Notes: generated by a model from the sequence alone, not told the origin. A stretch of DNA of 39,534 nt from Rheinheimera pacifica (GCF_024809855.1 NZ_JANUEM010000022.1:1-39534); one strand, 5' to 3'; counted from the first letter of the stretch, positions 18,289 through 32,121 are shown. Program-made: numbers and translations.

Positions 18289-19490
18289 AGCTATTACGCC
18301 AGGATTTTTGATACTACGCCAGCACCAACTGTACGGCCGCCTTCACGGATTGCGAAGCGTAAACCTTCGTCCATCGCGATTGGGCAAATCAGCTCTACAA
18401 CAAACTTCAGGTTGTCGCCTGGCATTACCATCTCTACGCCTTCTGGCAGCTCAACTGCGCCAGTTACGTCTGTCGTACGGAAGTAGAACTGTGGACGGTA
18501 GCCTTTGAAGAATGGTGTATGACGACCACCTTCTTCTTTTGACAATACGTACACTTCGCCTTCGAACTTAGTGTGTGGCTTGATTGAACCTGGCTTAGCA
18601 AGTACCTGACCACGCTCTACGTCTTCACGCTTGGTACCACGTAACAAGGCACCGATGTTCTCGCCTGCACGACCTTCGTCCAGCAGCTTACGGAACATTT
18701 CTACACCTGTACAAGTAGTAGCAACAGTGTCTTTGATACCTACGATTTCTACTGTCTCGCCTACTTTTACGATACCTTGCTCTACACGGCCTGTTACTAC
18801 TGTACCACGACCGGCAATTGAGAAGACGTCTTCGATTGGCATGATGAATGGCTTGTCAATCGCACGTACCGGCTCTGGGATGTAAGTATCTAAGGCTTCA
18901 CCCAGTTCCAGGATTTTCTTTTCCCAGTCCGCATCACCTTCCAGGCCTTTCAGCGCTGAACCACGGATTACCGGCAGGTCATCACCCGGGAAGTCGTAGT
19001 CTGATAGAAGCTCACGTACTTCCATCTCTACCAGCTCTAACAGCTCTTCGTCATCTACCATGTCACATTTGTTCATGAACACGATGATGTACGGTACGCC
19101 TACCTGACGTGATAACAGGATGTGCTCACGGGTTTGTGGCATTGGGCCGTCTGTCGCTGCTACTACCAGAATTGCACCGTCCATCTGTGCTGCACCAGTG
19201 ATCATGTTCTTAACATAGTCAGCGTGGCCCGGGCAGTCTACGTGCGCGTAGTGACGCGTTGGCGTGTCATATTCTACGTGTGAAGTGTTGATCGTGATAC
19301 CACGAGCTTTTTCTTCTGGCGCTTTATCGATTTGATCGAAAGCAAATGCCTGACCGCCGTAGTGCTTTGCCAGTACGTTTGTGATTGCTGCAGTTAAAGT
19401 AGTTTTACCGTGGTCAACGTGACCAATTGTGCCTACGTTTACGTGCGGTTTATTACGTTCAAATTTAGCCTTAGCCATGAATAGACCCTT
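18289..19490. repeat. tuf repeat copy 1
   Basis: This 1202-bp stretch appears identical to 34923-36124. It covers the whole tufA coding region plus 5 bp after the stop and 12 bp before the start; the sequences diverge immediately outside. I compared most of it by eye and the two proteins are identical. Confidence 0.92.
18294..19478 (-). CDS. tufA: elongation factor Tu (copy A)
   Basis: EF-Tu is the GTPase that brings aminoacyl-tRNA to the ribosome. The 394-residue product has GHVDHGKTT (G1), the RGITI effector region, DCPGH (G3), NKCD (G4) and SALKGLEG (G5), then two beta-barrel domains. It is the last gene of the str operon, 54 nt after fusA, with a GGCCTGC-AAA-GCAGGCC hairpin in that gap. 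The protein is identical to tufB at 34928-36112 and the DNA appears identical too. Confidence 0.99.
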   Translation of the reverse strand: MAKAKFERNKPHVNVGTIGHVDHGKTTLTAAITNVLAKHYGGQAFAFDQIDKAPEEKARGITINTSHVEYDTPTRHYAHVDCPGHADYVKNMITGAAQMDGAILVVAATDGPMPQTREHILLSRQVGVPYIIVFMNKCDMVDDEELLELVEMEVRELLSDYDFPGDDLPVIRGSALKGLEGDADWEKKILELGEALDTYIPEPVRAIDKPFIMPIEDVFSIAGRGTVVTGRVEQGIVKVGETVEIVGIKDTVATTCTGVEMFRKLLDEGRAGENIGALLRGTKREDVERGQVLAKPGSIKPHTKFEGEVYVLSKEEGGRHTPFFKGYRPQFYFRTTDVTGAVELPEGVEMVMPGDNLKFVVELICPIAMDEGLRFAIREGGRTVGAGVVSKILA

Positions 19491-19532
19491 CTTTATTTAA
19501 TTGCGGCCTGCTTTGCAGGCCAAACTAAGTTA

Positions 19533-21635
19533 TTAATATGCTTTACGCGCAGCGATAATTGCTTCTGTCACGTTGTTAGGAGCTTCAGCATACTTCAATG
19601 GTTCCATTGAGTATGAAGCGCGCCCCTGACTTAACGACCGCATGTTGGTTGCATAACCAAACATTTCAGAGAGCGGCACATGCGCATCAACGATTTTGAT
19701 ACCACCAGGTGCATCTTCCATGCCGTTGATAATACCGCGGCGACGGTTTAAGTCACCAACAATATCACCCATGAAGTCTTCCGGCGTTACCACCTCAACT
19801 TTCATAATTGGCTCAAGGATAACCGGCTTGGCTTGCAGTGCACCCTTTTTGAAGCCCATTGAAGCAGCGATTTTAAACGCCATTTCGTTTGAGTCAACAT
19901 CGTGGTACGAACCGTCAAACACTGTAACTTTAACGTCAATTACCGGGTAGCCAGCAAGAACGCCGTTTTTCATCTGTTCCTGAATACCTTTATCAATAGC
20001 CGGAATATATTCTTTTGGAATAACTCCACCGACAACGGCATTCACAAACTCATAACCAGCGCCTTCTTCCTGTGGCTCAATTTTCAGCCAACAGTGACCA
20101 AACTGACCACGCCCACCTGACTGACGCACGAACTTACCTTCAACTTCAGTGGCGCCACGCAGTGTTTCGCGGTAAGAAACCTGGGGTTTACCCACATTAG
20201 CTTCTACTTTGAACTCACGGCGCATACGGTCAACAATGATGTCCAGATGCAGTTCACCCATACCTGAAATAATCGTCTGACCGCTTTCTTCGTCAGTATG
20301 TACACGGAAAGAAGGATCTTCAGCCGCCAGTTTACCCAGCGCAATACCCATCTTTTCCTGATCAGCTTTAGTTTTCGGCTCAACCGCAACAGATATTACC
20401 GGCTCCGGGAACTCCATCCGCTCCAGAGTGATAATATGGTCTGGTGAGCACAAAGTATCACCTGTTGTTACGTCTTTAAAACCGATACCGGCAGCGATGT
20501 CGCCGGCACAAACTTCTTTGATCTCTTCGCGGGTATTAGCATGCATCTGTACGATACGGCCAATCCGCTCTTTCTTTTGTTTTACCGGGTTGTACACCGA
20601 ATCACCTGAATTGATGACGCCAGAATACACACGGAAGAAAGTCAACGTACCTACGAATGGATCGGTTGCAATTTTAAACGCCAAAGCAGAGAACGGTTCA
20701 TCATCACTGGAGTGACGCTCACCTTCTGTTTCGTCCTCATTGATACCGGTAATGGCTTTTACTTCAGTCGGTGATGGCAGGTAATAAATTACGTTATCCA
20801 ACATCGCCTGAACGCCTTTATTCTTAAAGGCTGAACCACACATTACCACTACAACTTCGTTGCGAAGGGTTAAGTTACGCAGGGCCTGACGGATCTCTTC
20901 TTCAGAGAATTCTTCACCCTCTAAGTAGCGCTCCATTAACTCTTCACTGGCTTCGGCAGCCGCTTCGATCATGTTCTGACGCCACTCGTTACATTCATCA
21001 ACCATATCGGCCGGAATGTCTTCATAAGTGAATGTCATGCCCTGATCTTCCATATTCCAGTTGATGGCCTTCATTTTGATAAGGTCGACTACGCCCTTGA
21101 AGTCATCTTCAGCACCTATCGGCAGCTGAATTGGCACTATGGTGCTGTTTAATCGCGTTTGCGCTTGTTTTACCACGCGCAGAAAGTTGGCACCGGTACG
21201 GTCCATCTTGTTCACAAAGATCATCCGCGGAACTTCGTACTTATTGGCCTGACGCCATACAGTCTCGGTTTGCGGTTGCACACCTGAAGAACCACAAAGC
21301 ACAACAACAGCACCATCGAGTACGCGCAAAGAGCGCTCTACTTCGATAGTGAAGTCAACGTGCCCGGGGGTATCAATCAGATTGATACGGTGCTGTTCAA
21401 ATTGCTGCTGCATACCGGCCCAGAATGTTGTCGTCGCAGCTGACGTGATAGTGATACCACGCTCCTGCTCCTGTTCCATCCAGTCCATAGTAGCAGCACC
21501 GTCATGAACCTCACCGATCTTGTGAGAGCGGCCCGTGTAAAACAACACACGTTCAGACGTAGTTGTTTTACCCGCATCGACGTGCGCACAAATACCAATG
21601 TTACGGTAGCGTTCTATTGGGGTTGTACGTGCCAC
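19533..21635 (-). CDS. fusA: elongation factor G
   Basis: EF-G catalyses translocation and, with RRF, ribosome recycling. The 700-residue product has [19 protein letters not shown] (G1), the ERGITI switch, DTPGH and NKMD in the G domain, and the conserved domain IV and V segments (for example [20 protein letters not shown]). Length is close to the 704 residues of E. coli. It lies 26 nt after rpsG and is followed by tufA in the str operon. Confidence 0.99.
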   Translation of the reverse strand: MARTTPIERYRNIGICAHVDAGKTTTSERVLFYTGRSHKIGEVHDGAATMDWMEQEQERGITITSAATTTFWAGMQQQFEQHRINLIDTPGHVDFTIEVERSLRVLDGAVVVLCGSSGVQPQTETVWRQANKYEVPRMIFVNKMDRTGANFLRVVKQAQTRLNSTIVPIQLPIGAEDDFKGVVDLIKMKAINWNMEDQGMTFTYEDIPADMVDECNEWRQNMIEAAAEASEELMERYLEGEEFSEEEIRQALRNLTLRNEVVVVMCGSAFKNKGVQAMLDNVIYYLPSPTEVKAITGINEDETEGERHSSDDEPFSALAFKIATDPFVGTLTFFRVYSGVINSGDSVYNPVKQKKERIGRIVQMHANTREEIKEVCAGDIAAGIGFKDVTTGDTLCSPDHIITLERMEFPEPVISVAVEPKTKADQEKMGIALGKLAAEDPSFRVHTDEESGQTIISGMGELHLDIIVDRMRREFKVEANVGKPQVSYRETLRGATEVEGKFVRQSGGRGQFGHCWLKIEPQEEGAGYEFVNAVVGGVIPKEYIPAIDKGIQEQMKNGVLAGYPVIDVKVTVFDGSYHDVDSNEMAFKIAASMGFKKGALQAKPVILEPIMKVEVVTPEDFMGDIVGDLNRRRGIINGMEDAPGGIKIVDAHVPLSEMFGYATNMRSLSQGRASYSMEPLKYAEAPNNVTEAIIAARKAY

Positions 21636-21661
21636 AATAATATCCTCTTGTTAAGACGTGC

Positions 21662-22132
21662 TTACCAACGGAAATGGGCGAATGCTTTGTTAGCTTCGGC
21701 CATACGGTGCACGTCTTCACGTTTTTTCACTGCAGAACCTTTGTTGTCAACGGCATCCAGCATTTCACCAGCTAAACGCTGAGCCATTGATTTTTCACCA
21801 CGTTTACGGGCAGCCTCAACTAACCAACGCATTGCCAGAGCATTACGACGTACCGGACGAACTTCACATGGTACCTGATAGGTAGAACCACCTACGCGGC
21901 GTGATTTAACTTCGACCGTTGGACGAATGTTGTCCAGTGCTACTTCAAATATGTCTAAATGTTCTTTCTTAGACTTAGTAGCAGCTAACTCTAATGCGCC
22001 GTATACGATTGATTCGGCTGTAGATTTTTTACCGTCGACCATAACGACGTTTACAAACTTGGCAAGTAATTCACTTCCGAATTTAGGATCTGGAAGAATT
22101 TTACGTTGACCTATGACGCGTCTTCTTGGCAT
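21662..22132 (-). CDS. rpsG: 30S ribosomal protein S7
   Basis: S7 starts assembly of the 30S head and lies at the E site. The 156-residue product starts [20 protein letters not shown] and has [20 protein letters not shown] in the rRNA-binding hairpin. In E. coli S7 represses the str operon at the rpsL-rpsG gap; that gap is 90 nt here and can form AACTTTT/AAAAGTT pairings, so a similar target is likely but not proved. Confidence 0.98.
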   Translation of the reverse strand: MPRRRVIGQRKILPDPKFGSELLAKFVNVVMVDGKKSTAESIVYGALELAATKSKKEHLDIFEVALDNIRPTVEVKSRRVGGSTYQVPCEVRPVRRNALAMRWLVEAARKRGEKSMAQRLAGEMLDAVDNKGSAVKKREDVHRMAEANKAFAHFRW

Positions 22133-22222
22133 TCGTAACTCCGATTGCTTCAGGTGATTCCAAAACTTTTAATACAATAAAGAAAAAAAGTTGTTTAGTT
22201 TGGCCTTACTAACGGAGTACCG

Positions 22223-22694
<472 letters not shown>

Positions 22695-22749
22695 GGAACA
22701 AAGCCAATTGCTGCTAATTTAGCCAGCAATCAGCCCTGTTTCCCTGCTT

Positions 22750-25700
22750 TTAGTCGTCGTTACCAGACAAATCCATGTTCAGAGCATCAGATAACGCTTG
22801 TTCTGCCGTCTCTGCACTCATTGTCGGTTCAACAACTTCGCCACCGCCAGCACGTTGACGCAGACGGGCACGGTTTTGGTGATACGCAAAACCGGTACCT
22901 GCCGGGATCAAACGGCCAACAATTACGTTTTCTTTCAAACCACGCAGTTCGTCTATCTTACCGCCTACAGCGGCTTCAGTCAGAACGCGGGTGGTTTCCT
23001 GGAACGACGCCGCCGAAATGAACGAGTCAGTCGACAGTGACGCTTTGGTAATACCCAGTAAAGAACGCTCGTACTGCGCAGGCATTTTACCGGCAGCTTC
23101 CAATTCGCGGTTAGCAATATTGACGCGGGCCACTTCAGCCATTTCGCCTTCGAGGAACTCACTGTCGCCCGGGTTGGTTATTAAGCACTTACGCAGCATC
23201 TGACGGATAATCGTTTCGATGTGCTTATCGTTGATTTTAACGCCCTGTAAACGGTAAACGTCCTGTACTTCGTTCACAATGTAGCTGGCAACATGGTGAA
23301 CACCACGTAAACGCAGGATATCGTGTGCTGACTCCGGGCCTTCAGAGATAACTTCGCCTTTTTCAATGCGTTCACCTTCAAACACATTAACCTGACGCCA
23401 TTTCTGGATCATCTCTTCATGCACATCACCCTGCTCAGGCGTGATTAACAAGCGGCGCTTACCTTTGGTTTCTTTACCGAAGCTGATAACACCTGAGATC
23501 TCGGCCAGAATGGCTGGATCTTTCGGCTTACGCGCTTCAAATAAGTCGGCAACGCGCGGCAGACCACCGGTGATGTCGCGGGTTTTTGAGCTTTCCTGCG
23601 GAATACGTGCCAATACTTCACCGGCTTTCACGGTGGCACCATCGGTTACTTCGATAGTGGTAAAGCTTGGTAAACGGATTTCCTGTAGCGCGCCGTCGTC
23701 CATAGTCAGAATAAGTTTTGGCTCTTTGGCATTCGCCTTGGCCAAATCTTTTACTACGGTACGGGTTAAGCCCGTCAGCTCATCCTGTTGTACTTCAGTG
23801 TTGGTATCATCTACATCGCTGTGATTAACCTTGGCACCGCGCTCAACAATAATAGGGTGTGAATGCGGATCCCAGTTGGCTACGATTTGACCAGCTGTGA
23901 TTTTCGCGTTGTCGTCTGTCGTCAGGATTGAACCATACGGCAGTTTATAACGCTCTTTCTCACGACCTAATTCGTCAAATACGGTAACTTCAGCAGAACG
24001 TGAGGTAATAACAATTTTGTTATCAGCGTTACGTACAAACTTAGCATTTTGCAGTTTTAAGGTACCGGCAGTTTTAACCTGTACGCTGTTTTCTGCAGAG
24101 GCCCGTGATGCCGCACCACCGATGTGGAAAGTACGCATTGTCAGCTGGGTACCTGGTTCACCGATTGATTGTGCTGCGATAACACCTACAGCTTCACCGG
24201 CGTTGATCAGGTGACCACGTGCTAAGTCACGGCCGTAACACTTGGCACACACACCAAAGTCTGTCTTACAGGTAATTACTGAACGTACGTGCACTTCGTC
24301 AATAGAGTTTTGCTCTAACAGATCACACAGCTGCTCGTCCAGCATGGTACCATCAGCAACCAACACTGCGCCTGTTGTTGGTGATACTACATCACCAATA
24401 ACTACCCGGCCCAGCACGCGCTCACGCAGACCTTCTACCACGTCACCACCTTCAATCAGCGGTTTCATGATAATGCCCTGATCAGAACCACAGTCCTGCT
24501 CAGTAACAACCAAGTCTTGTGCTACGTCTACCAGACGACGGGTCAGATAACCGGAGTTCGCAGTTTTCAGTGCAGTATCGGCCAGACCTTTACGGGCACC
24601 GTGCGTAGAGATAAAGTACTGTAATACGCTTAAGCCTTCACGGAAGTTCGCCGTAATTGGCGTTTCAATGATAGAGCCATCCGGTTTTGCCATCAGACCA
24701 CGCATTGCTGCCAGCTGACGGATCTGCGCCGGTGAACCCCGGGCGCCGGAGTCGGCCATCATATATACCGAGTTAAATGACTGCTGTTGTACAGTATCAC
24801 CGTCGCGGTTAACCACGTCTTCTTTAGACAGGTTGTCCATCATCGCCTTGGACAATACTTCGTTGGCGGTTGACCAGATATCAATAACTTTGTTGTACTT
24901 TTCACCAGCGGTAACCAGACCCTGTTGGAACTGGTCCTGAATTTCGGCAACTTCAGCTTCTGCTGCGTCGATAATTTCAGTTTTTGCTGCCGGGATAACC
25001 ATATCGTTAATACCTACCGATACGCCTGACAACATAGCGTAGTGGAAACCGGTATACATGATTTGGTCAGCCAGAATAACGGTTTTCTTCAAACCGATAC
25101 GACGGTAAGCACCGTTTAGTAAACGTGAAATCTGCTTTTTACCCATAGCCTGGTTGATTGAATCAAAGGCTAAACCTTCCGGCAGGATAGAATACAGAAT
25201 AGCGCGGCCAACAGTGGTGTCGCGTACAGCTGTGGTTTCGCTGCGGCTACCATCTTCACCGAATTCAACTTCGGTAATCCGCACTTTTACTTTGGCATGC
25301 AGGCTGGCACAGTCAGCACGGAAAGCCTTTTCAGCTTCTTTCGCACTTTTGAATAACATGCCTTCGCCTTTGGCATTAATAGCCTCACGTGTCATGTAAT
25401 ACAAGCCTAATACAACGTCCTGTGAAGGTACGATGATTGGCTCGCCGTTAGCTGGCGACAGTACGTTGTTAGTTGACATCATCAACGCACGGGCTTCTAA
25501 CTGTGCTTCCAGTGTTAACGGTACGTGCACCGCCATTTGGTCACCGTCGAAGTCGGCGTTATAAGCCGCACACACCAGTGGATGTAACTGAATAGCTTTA
25601 CCTTCGATCAGTACCGGTTCAAACGCCTGAATACCTAAACGGTGCAGTGTTGGTGCACGGTTCAACAGTACCGGGTGCTCGCGGATCACTTCGTCCAGCA

Positions 25701-26931
25701 CGTCCCATACAGCGCCTTCTTCGCGCTCAACCATTTTCTTGGCGGCTTTGATGGTAGTGGCTAAACCACGTGCTTCCAGCTTGCCATAGATAAACGGCTT
25801 GAACAGTTCCAGTGCCATTTTCTTTGGCAGACCGCATTGGTGTAAACGCAGCGTAGGACCTACGGTGATAACCGAACGGCCTGAGTAGTCAACGCGCTTA
25901 CCTAAAAGGTTCTGACGGAAACGACCTTGTTTACCTTTGATCATATCGGCCAAAGATTTCAGTGGGCGTTTGTTGGAGCCGGTAATAGCACGACCGCGAC
26001 GGCCGTTATCTAACAGCGCATCTACCGCTTCCTGCAACATACGCTTTTCGTTGCGCACGATAATGTCAGGCGCAGATAAATCTAACAGACGCTTCAGACG
26101 GTTGTTACGGTTAATAACGCGACGGTACAAATCGTTCAGATCTGAGGTAGCAAAACGGCCGCCGTCCAGTGGTACCAATGGACGTAAATCCGGTGGTAAT
26201 ACTGGCAGCACTGTCATAATCATCCACTCTGGTTTGTTGCCAGAAGTGTGGAACGCTTCCATCAGTTTCAGACGCTTGCTGATTTTCTTACGCTTGGTTT
26301 CAGAGTTGATGGTTGGCAGCTCTTCACGCATTTGCTTGATTTCTGTTGCCAGATCAATGCCTTTTAAGATGTCCAGAATTGCTTCGGCACCCATCTTGGC
26401 TTCAAACTCGTCGCCATGCTCTTCCAGCACGTCTAAGTATTCTTCTTCAGTCAGCATCTGACGGCGTTCTAACGACGTCATACCTGGCTCTGTCACTACA
26501 TAGCTTTCAAAGTACAGCACGCGTTCAATATCACGCAGTGTCATATCCAGCAGCAAACCGATACGGCTTGGCAGTGATTTTAAGAACCAGATGTGGGCTG
26601 TCGGGCTGGCCAATTCGATATGACCCATGCGCTCACGGCGTACTTTAGTTAATGTGACTTCAACACCACATTTTTCACAAATAACACCACGGTGCTTTAA
26701 GCGTTTGTACTTACCGCACAAACACTCGTAGTCTTTTACCGGGCCAAAAATACGGGCGCAGAATAAACCATCGCGCTCGGGTTTAAAGGTACGGTAGTTG
26801 ATCGTTTCTGGCTTTTTCACTTCACCAAAGGACCATGAACGGATCATGTCCGGCGAAGATAAACCGATACGGATAACATCAAACTCTTCGGTTTTAGTTT
26901 GTTGTTTCAGAAACTTTAATAAGTCTTTCAC
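22750..26931 (-). CDS. rpoC: DNA-directed RNA polymerase subunit beta'
   Basis: Beta' holds the catalytic magnesium and the clamp. The 1393-residue product has the N-terminal zinc site with the first cysteines in [11 protein letters not shown] and [10 protein letters not shown], the catalytic [12 protein letters not shown] (about residue 460), and the second zinc site [15 protein letters not shown]. The start codon is GTG (26929-26931) after AGGAG, as in E. coli. It lies 65 nt after rpoB, in a gap that can fold into a hairpin with AAACCG/CGGTTT arms. The gene is followed by the terminator that overlaps the str promoter. Confidence 0.99.
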   Translation of the reverse strand: MKDLLKFLKQQTKTEEFDVIRIGLSSPDMIRSWSFGEVKKPETINYRTFKPERDGLFCARIFGPVKDYECLCGKYKRLKHRGVICEKCGVEVTLTKVRRERMGHIELASPTAHIWFLKSLPSRIGLLLDMTLRDIERVLYFESYVVTEPGMTSLERRQMLTEEEYLDVLEEHGDEFEAKMGAEAILDILKGIDLATEIKQMREELPTINSETKRKKISKRLKLMEAFHTSGNKPEWMIMTVLPVLPPDLRPLVPLDGGRFATSDLNDLYRRVINRNNRLKRLLDLSAPDIIVRNEKRMLQEAVDALLDNGRRGRAITGSNKRPLKSLADMIKGKQGRFRQNLLGKRVDYSGRSVITVGPTLRLHQCGLPKKMALELFKPFIYGKLEARGLATTIKAAKKMVEREEGAVWDVLDEVIREHPVLLNRAPTLHRLGIQAFEPVLIEGKAIQLHPLVCAAYNADFDGDQMAVHVPLTLEAQLEARALMMSTNNVLSPANGEPIIVPSQDVVLGLYYMTREAINAKGEGMLFKSAKEAEKAFRADCASLHAKVKVRITEVEFGEDGSRSETTAVRDTTVGRAILYSILPEGLAFDSINQAMGKKQISRLLNGAYRRIGLKKTVILADQIMYTGFHYAMLSGVSVGINDMVIPAAKTEIIDAAEAEVAEIQDQFQQGLVTAGEKYNKVIDIWSTANEVLSKAMMDNLSKEDVVNRDGDTVQQQSFNSVYMMADSGARGSPAQIRQLAAMRGLMAKPDGSIIETPITANFREGLSVLQYFISTHGARKGLADTALKTANSGYLTRRLVDVAQDLVVTEQDCGSDQGIIMKPLIEGGDVVEGLRERVLGRVVIGDVVSPTTGAVLVADGTMLDEQLCDLLEQNSIDEVHVRSVITCKTDFGVCAKCYGRDLARGHLINAGEAVGVIAAQSIGEPGTQLTMRTFHIGGAASRASAENSVQVKTAGTLKLQNAKFVRNADNKIVITSRSAEVTVFDELGREKERYKLPYGSILTTDDNAKITAGQIVANWDPHSHPIIVERGAKVNHSDVDDTNTEVQQDELTGLTRTVVKDLAKANAKEPKLILTMDDGALQEIRLPSFTTIEVTDGATVKAGEVLARIPQESSKTRDITGGLPRVADLFEARKPKDPAILAEISGVISFGKETKGKRRLLITPEQGDVHEEMIQKWRQVNVFEGERIEKGEVISEGPESAHDILRLRGVHHVASYIVNEVQDVYRLQGVKINDKHIETIIRQMLRKCLITNPGDSEFLEGEMAEVARVNIANRELEAAGKMPAQYERSLLGITKASLSTDSFISAASFQETTRVLTEAAVGGKIDELRGLKENVIVGRLIPAGTGFAYHQNRARLRQRAGGGEVVEPTMSAETAEQALSDALNMDLSGNDD

Positions 26932-26996
26932 CTTAGCTCTCCTGTAAGAGGTAAACCGGAATGGGGCAGTCGCCTACCCCCCAACTCAAGGTCGGT

Positions 26997-29900
26997 TTAT
27001 TCCTCTTCCAATTCGATGTTAATACCGAGCGAACGGATCTCTTTCATCAATACGTTGAAAGATTCTGGCATGCCAGGTTCCATTCTGTGGTCACCGTCAA
27101 CGATGTTTTTATACATCTTGGTACGGCCGTTAACGTCGTCTGACTTAACGGTAAGCATTTCCTGCAGCGTGTATGCTGCGCCGTATGCTTCCAGTGCCCA
27201 CACTTCCATCTCACCGAAACGCTGACCACCAAACTGAGCTTTACCACCCAGCGGCTGTTGCGTTACTAAGCTGTAAGAACCGGTAGAACGTGCGTGCATC
27301 TTATCGTCTACTAAGTGGTTCAGTTTCAGCATGTACATGTAACCTACGGTTACCTTACGCTCGAAGGTATTGCCGGTACGGCCATCATATAATGTGATCT
27401 GACCGCTTGACGGTAAGTCACCCAGCTCAAGCAATTGCTTGATTTCGCTTTCTTTCGCGCCATCGAACACCGGTGTCGCAACAGGCAAGCCTTTACGCAG
27501 GTTTTCAGCTAAACGACGTACTTCATCATCAGTAAAGCTGGCAACATCTACGTCCTGGCGTGATTCGCCCAGTGCATACACTTTGGTCAGGAAGTCACGG
27601 ATTTCTGCCGTTTCTTTCTGGTCTTTAATCATCGCATCGATCTTGTCACCGATACCGCGGGCGGCTAAGCCTAAGTGTGTTTCCAGGATCTGACCGATGT
27701 TCATCCGCGATGGTACGCCCAGCGGGTTCAATACGATATCAACTGGCTTACCGTGCTCGTCGTATGGCATATCTTCTACCGGAACGATAGTTGAGATAAC
27801 ACCCTTGTTACCGTGACGGCCCGCCATCTTATCACCTGGCTGGATACGGCGTTTTACCGCCAGATACACTTTAACGATCTTCAGTACGCCCGGTGCCAAA
27901 TCATCACCCTGGATGATCTTACGACGCTTGGCTTCAAACTTCTTGTCGTACTCAACACGAATTTCTTCGTACTGGGTAGCTAACTGTTCCAGATCGTTTT
28001 GTTTGTCTTCGTCGCTTAAGCTTTGATTAAACAGCGCATCGCCTTTCATCGTGTCCAGCTTGGCACGGTCAATACCGCTTTGTTCCAGCAGGTTACGGGC
28101 ACGATCAAAAATACCGGCTTCCAGAATACGGAATTCTTCATTCAGGTCTTTCTTAGCCTGTTTGACTTCCATCTCCTCGATTTCACGGGCACGCTTGTCT
28201 TTCTCTACACCATCACGGGTAAATACCTGAACGTCGATAACAGTACCGGTAACAGAGTTAGGCACACGTAAAGATGAATCTTTAACATCAGACGCTTTCT
28301 CACCGAAAATAGCGCGTAACAGTTTTTCTTCCGGCGTTAACTGGCTTTCACCTTTAGGCGTTACCTTACCAACCAGAATGTCACCGCCTTTCACTTCAGC
28401 ACCGATATACACGATACCGGCTTCGTCCAGTTTAGACAGCGCAGACTCACCTACGTTAGGGATATCGCCGGTGATCTCTTCAGGCCCAAGTTTAGTATCG
28501 CGGGCGATACAGCTTAATTCCTGAATATGGATAGTGGTTAAACGATCTTCCTGTACCAGACGCTCAGATAACAAAATCGAGTCTTCGAAGTTGTAACCGT
28601 TCCACGGCATAAACGCTACGCGTAAGTTCTGACCTAATGCCAGTTCACCTAAGTCGGTAGACGGGCCATCAGCCAGTACATCTCCACGCTCAATTGGCTC
28701 GCCATGGTTTACGCAAGGACGCTGGTTAATACAGGTATTCTGGTTAGAACGGGTATATTTGGTCAGGTTGTAGATGTCGATACCGGCTTCACCGGCTACC
28801 ATTTCATCTTCATTTACCTTGATCACGATACGGCTGGCATCAACATAGTCGATCACACCACCACGTTTGGCCACCACGGTTACACCTGAATCTTTCGCTA
28901 CCACGCGCTCAATACCGGTACCTACCAGCGGCTTGTCAGCACGCAGTGTTGGAACGGCCTGACGTTGCATGTTCGAGCCCATCAGTGCCCGGTTAGCATC
29001 ATCGTGTTCCAGGAACGGGATTAACGCCGCAGCAACCGATACGATTTGCTGTGGTGCTACGTCCATATACTGTACTTTGTCAGCCGGCATCAGGGTGAAT
29101 TCGTTCTTGTAACGACAAGGTACTAATTCTTCTGATAAGCGGTTTTCAGCAGTCAGTTCAGCATTGGCCTGAGCGATAACAAAGTTGCCTTCCTCAATGG
29201 CTGACAGGAAATCGACTTCGTCAGTTACCACGCCATTTTCCAGGCGGCGGTAAGGCGTTTCAAGGAAACCATACTCGTTAGTCTGGGCAAACATCGACAG
29301 TGAGTTAATCAGACCGATGTTCGGACCTTCAGGCGTTTCGATTGGACATACACGACCATAGTGCGTCGGATGTACGTCACGTACTTCGAAGCCGGCACGT
29401 TCACGCGTTAAACCACCCGGGCCTAAAGCAGAAATACGACGCTTGTGCGTCACTTCTGATAACGGGTTGTTCTGATCCATAAACTGTGACAGCTGGCTTG
29501 AGCCAAAGAACTCTTTCACCGCAGCTGAAATTGGCTTGGCGTTAATCAGATCCTGTGGCATAACTGCGTCCAGATCGCCTAATGACAGACGCTCTTTAAC
29601 CGCACGTTCAACACGCACCAGACCAACACGGAATTGGTTTTCGGCCATTTCGCCAACAGAACGGATACGGCGGTTACCCAAGTGGTCGATATCATCCACT
29701 TCGCCTTTACCATTACGGATATCGATCAATACTTTCATTACCGCCAGAATGTCTTCTTTGCTCAGTACGCCGGTACCGACGCCCTCTTCAAAGTTAACGC
29801 GACGGTTAAACTTCATCCGGCCAACCGTAGATAAATCATAACGGTCTTCCGAGAAGAACAGGTTTTCAAATAAGGTTTCAGCCGCATCACGCGTTGGCGG

Positions 29901-31022
29901 TTCACCAGGGCGCATCATACGATAAATTTCTACCAGCGCTTCCATACGGTTGCTGCTTGGATCAATACGAATGGTCTCAGAAACATAAGGGCCCTGATCC
30001 AGATCGTTGATATACAGAGTTTCAAAACTCTCGTAACCGGCTTTAGCCAGTTTTGCTAACAGCTCCAGTGTGAGCTCTGCGTTCGCCTCGGCAATAATCT
30101 CTCCGGTTGAACGGTCAGCGTAATTTTTTGCCAGCACACGGCCTACCACATATTCGTGTGGTACTTCCATCATGGTCATGCCGGTTTTCTCCAGCTGACG
30201 CACGTGGCGTGCAGTAATACGACGGCCTTGTTCTACTATGACTTCGCCATCGTTGTCTTTGATATCAAAACCGGCTGTCTCACCGCGTAAGCGGTTGGCT
30301 ACTACAGCCATCATTAACTTGCCGTCTTTAATTTCAAACTGAGTGCTTTCAAAGAAAGTGCTCAGAATATCTTCAGTGCTAAATTCCAGTGCGCGCAGCA
30401 GAATGGTAGCCGGTAATTTACGGCGACGGTCAATCCGCACAAACAGGTTATCTTTAGCATCGAACTCAAAATCTAACCAGGAACCACGGTAAGGAATAAC
30501 ACGAGCGTTATACAGTACCTTGCCTGATGAGTGGGTTTTACCACGATCGTGATCAAAGAACACACCCGGGCTGCGGTGTAACTGAGATACGATAACACGC
30601 TCAGTACCGTTAATAACAAAGGTACCGTTTTCTGTCATCAACGGGATTTCGCCCATGTAGACTTCTTGTTCACGGATATCTTTGATTGTGCCTGGCGCTT
30701 CTTTATCGAATAACACCATGCGCAGTTTTACACGTAATGGTGCTGAGTAAGTAACACCACGAATTTGACATTCTTTTACGTCAAATACGGGTTCCCCGAT
30801 GCGGTAGCTGACGTACTGCAATTCCGCACTGCCTGAATAGCTTTTTATAGGGAATACAGAGCGGAATGCGGCTTCTAAACCGTAATCTCCTTCCGGATCA
30901 GGCTCGATAAATTTGCTGAACGACTCGATTTGAATCGACAACAGGTATGGCACATCCAATACTTCCGGACGTTTGCCGAAGTCCTTACGGATACGTTTCT
31001 TCTCAGAATAAGAGTAAGTCAT
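26997..31022 (-). CDS. rpoB: DNA-directed RNA polymerase subunit beta
   Basis: Beta forms half of the active-site cleft and the rifampicin pocket. The 1341-residue product starts [20 protein letters not shown], close to E. coli (1342). The rifampicin region [20 protein letters not shown] and [12 protein letters not shown] is wild type. The C-terminal [20 protein letters not shown] is intact. GAGGA precedes the ATG. It follows rplL after a 174-nt gap with an attenuator and several hairpins, and precedes rpoC by 65 nt. Confidence 0.99.
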   Translation of the reverse strand: MTYSYSEKKRIRKDFGKRPEVLDVPYLLSIQIESFSKFIEPDPEGDYGLEAAFRSVFPIKSYSGSAELQYVSYRIGEPVFDVKECQIRGVTYSAPLRVKLRMVLFDKEAPGTIKDIREQEVYMGEIPLMTENGTFVINGTERVIVSQLHRSPGVFFDHDRGKTHSSGKVLYNARVIPYRGSWLDFEFDAKDNLFVRIDRRRKLPATILLRALEFSTEDILSTFFESTQFEIKDGKLMMAVVANRLRGETAGFDIKDNDGEVIVEQGRRITARHVRQLEKTGMTMMEVPHEYVVGRVLAKNYADRSTGEIIAEANAELTLELLAKLAKAGYESFETLYINDLDQGPYVSETIRIDPSSNRMEALVEIYRMMRPGEPPTRDAAETLFENLFFSEDRYDLSTVGRMKFNRRVNFEEGVGTGVLSKEDILAVMKVLIDIRNGKGEVDDIDHLGNRRIRSVGEMAENQFRVGLVRVERAVKERLSLGDLDAVMPQDLINAKPISAAVKEFFGSSQLSQFMDQNNPLSEVTHKRRISALGPGGLTRERAGFEVRDVHPTHYGRVCPIETPEGPNIGLINSLSMFAQTNEYGFLETPYRRLENGVVTDEVDFLSAIEEGNFVIAQANAELTAENRLSEELVPCRYKNEFTLMPADKVQYMDVAPQQIVSVAAALIPFLEHDDANRALMGSNMQRQAVPTLRADKPLVGTGIERVVAKDSGVTVVAKRGGVIDYVDASRIVIKVNEDEMVAGEAGIDIYNLTKYTRSNQNTCINQRPCVNHGEPIERGDVLADGPSTDLGELALGQNLRVAFMPWNGYNFEDSILLSERLVQEDRLTTIHIQELSCIARDTKLGPEEITGDIPNVGESALSKLDEAGIVYIGAEVKGGDILVGKVTPKGESQLTPEEKLLRAIFGEKASDVKDSSLRVPNSVTGTVIDVQVFTRDGVEKDKRAREIEEMEVKQAKKDLNEEFRILEAGIFDRARNLLEQSGIDRAKLDTMKGDALFNQSLSDEDKQNDLEQLATQYEEIRVEYDKKFEAKRRKIIQGDDLAPGVLKIVKVYLAVKRRIQPGDKMAGRHGNKGVISTIVPVEDMPYDEHGKPVDIVLNPLGVPSRMNIGQILETHLGLAARGIGDKIDAMIKDQKETAEIRDFLTKVYALGESRQDVDVASFTDDEVRRLAENLRKGLPVATPVFDGAKESEIKQLLELGDLPSSGQITLYDGRTGNTFERKVTVGYMYMLKLNHLVDDKMHARSTGSYSLVTQQPLGGKAQFGGQRFGEMEVWALEAYGAAYTLQEMLTVKSDDVNGRTKMYKNIVDGDHRMEPGMPESFNVLMKEIRSLGINIELEEE

Positions 31023-31073
31023 GGGGTTCCTCAGCTTGCTGATTTTTTTCCCAACAACCCGCTACAGGTTGCT

Positions 31074-31121
31074 TTGATACCAGCCATAGTATCAACAGGG
31101 GTGGGGAAATCATTGTCCCAC
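31074..31121 (-). promoter_or_regulatory. hairpins in the rpoB leader, possible RNase processing site
   Basis: Two hairpins follow the attenuator: GTGGG/CCCAC (31101-31121) and the perfect TTGATAC/GTATCAA stem (31074-31095). In E. coli RNase III cuts between rplL and rpoB; these stems are short for that enzyme, so the role is a guess. Confidence 0.4.
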
Positions 31122-31126
31122 AGCGC

Positions 31127-31158
31127 AAAAAGGCCGGTGATTAATTCATCACCAGCCC
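31127..31158 (-). terminator. rplL-rpoB attenuator
   Basis: GGGCTGGTGAT, a GAATTA loop and ATCACCGGCC followed by TTTTT form an intrinsic terminator between rplL and rpoB. In E. coli a partial terminator at this site lowers rpoBC transcription relative to ribosomal proteins. I see no strong promoter after it, so rpoBC is probably expressed by readthrough. Confidence 0.88.
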
Positions 31159-31175
31159 GGCCTGAATTTCAGGCG

Positions 31176-31201
31176 AATAATCCGGTATAAGCCGGATTAT
31201 T
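31176..31201 (-). repeat. perfect 10-bp inverted repeat at the rplL stop
   Basis: AATAATCCGG, a 6-nt loop and CCGGATTATT overlap the rplL stop codon. There is no U tract, so it is more likely a 3'-end stability or processing element than a terminator. Confidence 0.7.
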
Positions 31202-31562
31202 TAACTTCAACAGATGCACCAGCTTCTTCAAGTTCTTTCTTCAGAGCTTCTGCTTCTGCTTTTGAAACGCCTTCTTTGATTGGAGCTGGAGCGCTCTCAA
31301 CCAGATCTTTCGCTTCTTTCAGACCTAAACCGGTTGCGCCACGTACTGCTTTGATAACAGCAACTTTGTTCGCACCAATACCAGCCAGAATTACGTTGAA
31401 TTCAGTTTGCTCTTCAGCAGCGGCAGCAGGACCTGCAGCAACAGCTACAGCAGCAGCTGCAGACACACCGAACTTTTCTTCCATTGCAGTTACTAACTCA
31501 ACTACATCCATTACAGACATTGCTGCGATAGCATCTAAGATTTGATCTTTAGTCACTGACAT
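31197..31562 (-). CDS. rplL: 50S ribosomal protein L7/L12
   Basis: L7/L12 forms the multimeric stalk that recruits translational GTPases. The 121-residue product has the N-terminal dimerisation domain (about 1-35), an alanine-rich hinge ([18 protein letters not shown]) and the C-terminal factor-binding domain with [20 protein letters not shown]. It lies 64 nt after rplJ and is followed by an inverted repeat and the attenuator. Confidence 0.99.
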   Translation of the reverse strand: MSVTKDQILDAIAAMSVMDVVELVTAMEEKFGVSAAAAVAVAAGPAAAAEEQTEFNVILAGIGANKVAVIKAVRGATGLGLKEAKDLVESAPAPIKEGVSKAEAEALKKELEEAGASVEVK

Positions 31563-31626
31563 TGCTCAGATTCCTAAATTAGGGGCCTTGGCCCAAATTA
31601 AACTCTGTATCAAACCAAGCGTAAAA

Positions 31627-32121
31627 TTACGCGGCTTGCTCTTGTTTTTGGTCGCGAACCGCGGCAATTGTACGTACAAGTTTGCCGGCTGCTGCCTCTT
31701 TCATAGTGCTCATTAAACGTGCAATAGCTTCGTCGTAAGTTGGTAACAATGCTAACACTTCAATGTTTACTGTGGCGCCATTAAACGCTGCACCTTTCAG
31801 CTCGAAGTCTTTGTTCTCTTTCGCGAAATCTTTGAAGATACGCGCGGCAGCACCTGGGTGCTCTTTAGAGAACGCAATTAACGTCGGGCCTACGAATACA
31901 TCGTTCAGACACTCAAACTCGGTGCCTTCTACTGCACGGCGAACCAGCGTATTACGGACAACTTTCATCCATACACCGGCTTCACGCGCTTGCTTACGCA
32001 GCGCAGTGATTTTGCCTACAGTGACACCACGAGCGTCTGCGACTACCGCAGATAAAGCACCTTTGGCAGCTTCCTGGACTTCAGCAACAAGTGCTTTTTT
32101 GTCTTCAAGCTTAATAGCCAT
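31627..32121 (-). CDS. rplJ: 50S ribosomal protein L10
   Basis: L10 is the stalk base that holds the L7/L12 dimers and, with them, represses its own mRNA. The 164-residue product starts [20 protein letters not shown] and has [20 protein letters not shown]. The C-terminal helix (about 140-164) that binds L7/L12 is present. It has its own promoter and a long structured leader. Confidence 0.98.
   Translation of the reverse strand: MAIKLEDKKALVAEVQEAAKGALSAVVADARGVTVGKITALRKQAREAGVWMKVVRNTLVRRAVEGTEFECLNDVFVGPTLIAFSKEHPGAAARIFKDFAKENKDFELKGAAFNGATVNIEVLALLPTYDEAIARLMSTMKEAAAGKLVRTIAAVRDQKQEQAA

Noticed and set aside
18631..18885. Plus-strand open frame present in identical form at 35265-35519
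   Set aside because: The duplication is only a consequence of the two identical tuf genes; the frame is antisense to EF-Tu.
19505..19521. GGCCTGC-AAA-GCAGGCC hairpin between fusA and tufA as a terminator
   Set aside because: No U tract follows; it is more likely a processing or stability element within the str mRNA.
25937..26461. Open frame of 174 codons on the plus strand opposite rpoC
   Set aside because: It lies wholly inside rpoC, has no ribosome-binding site or recognisable motif, and its composition is that of an antisense reading of a conserved gene.
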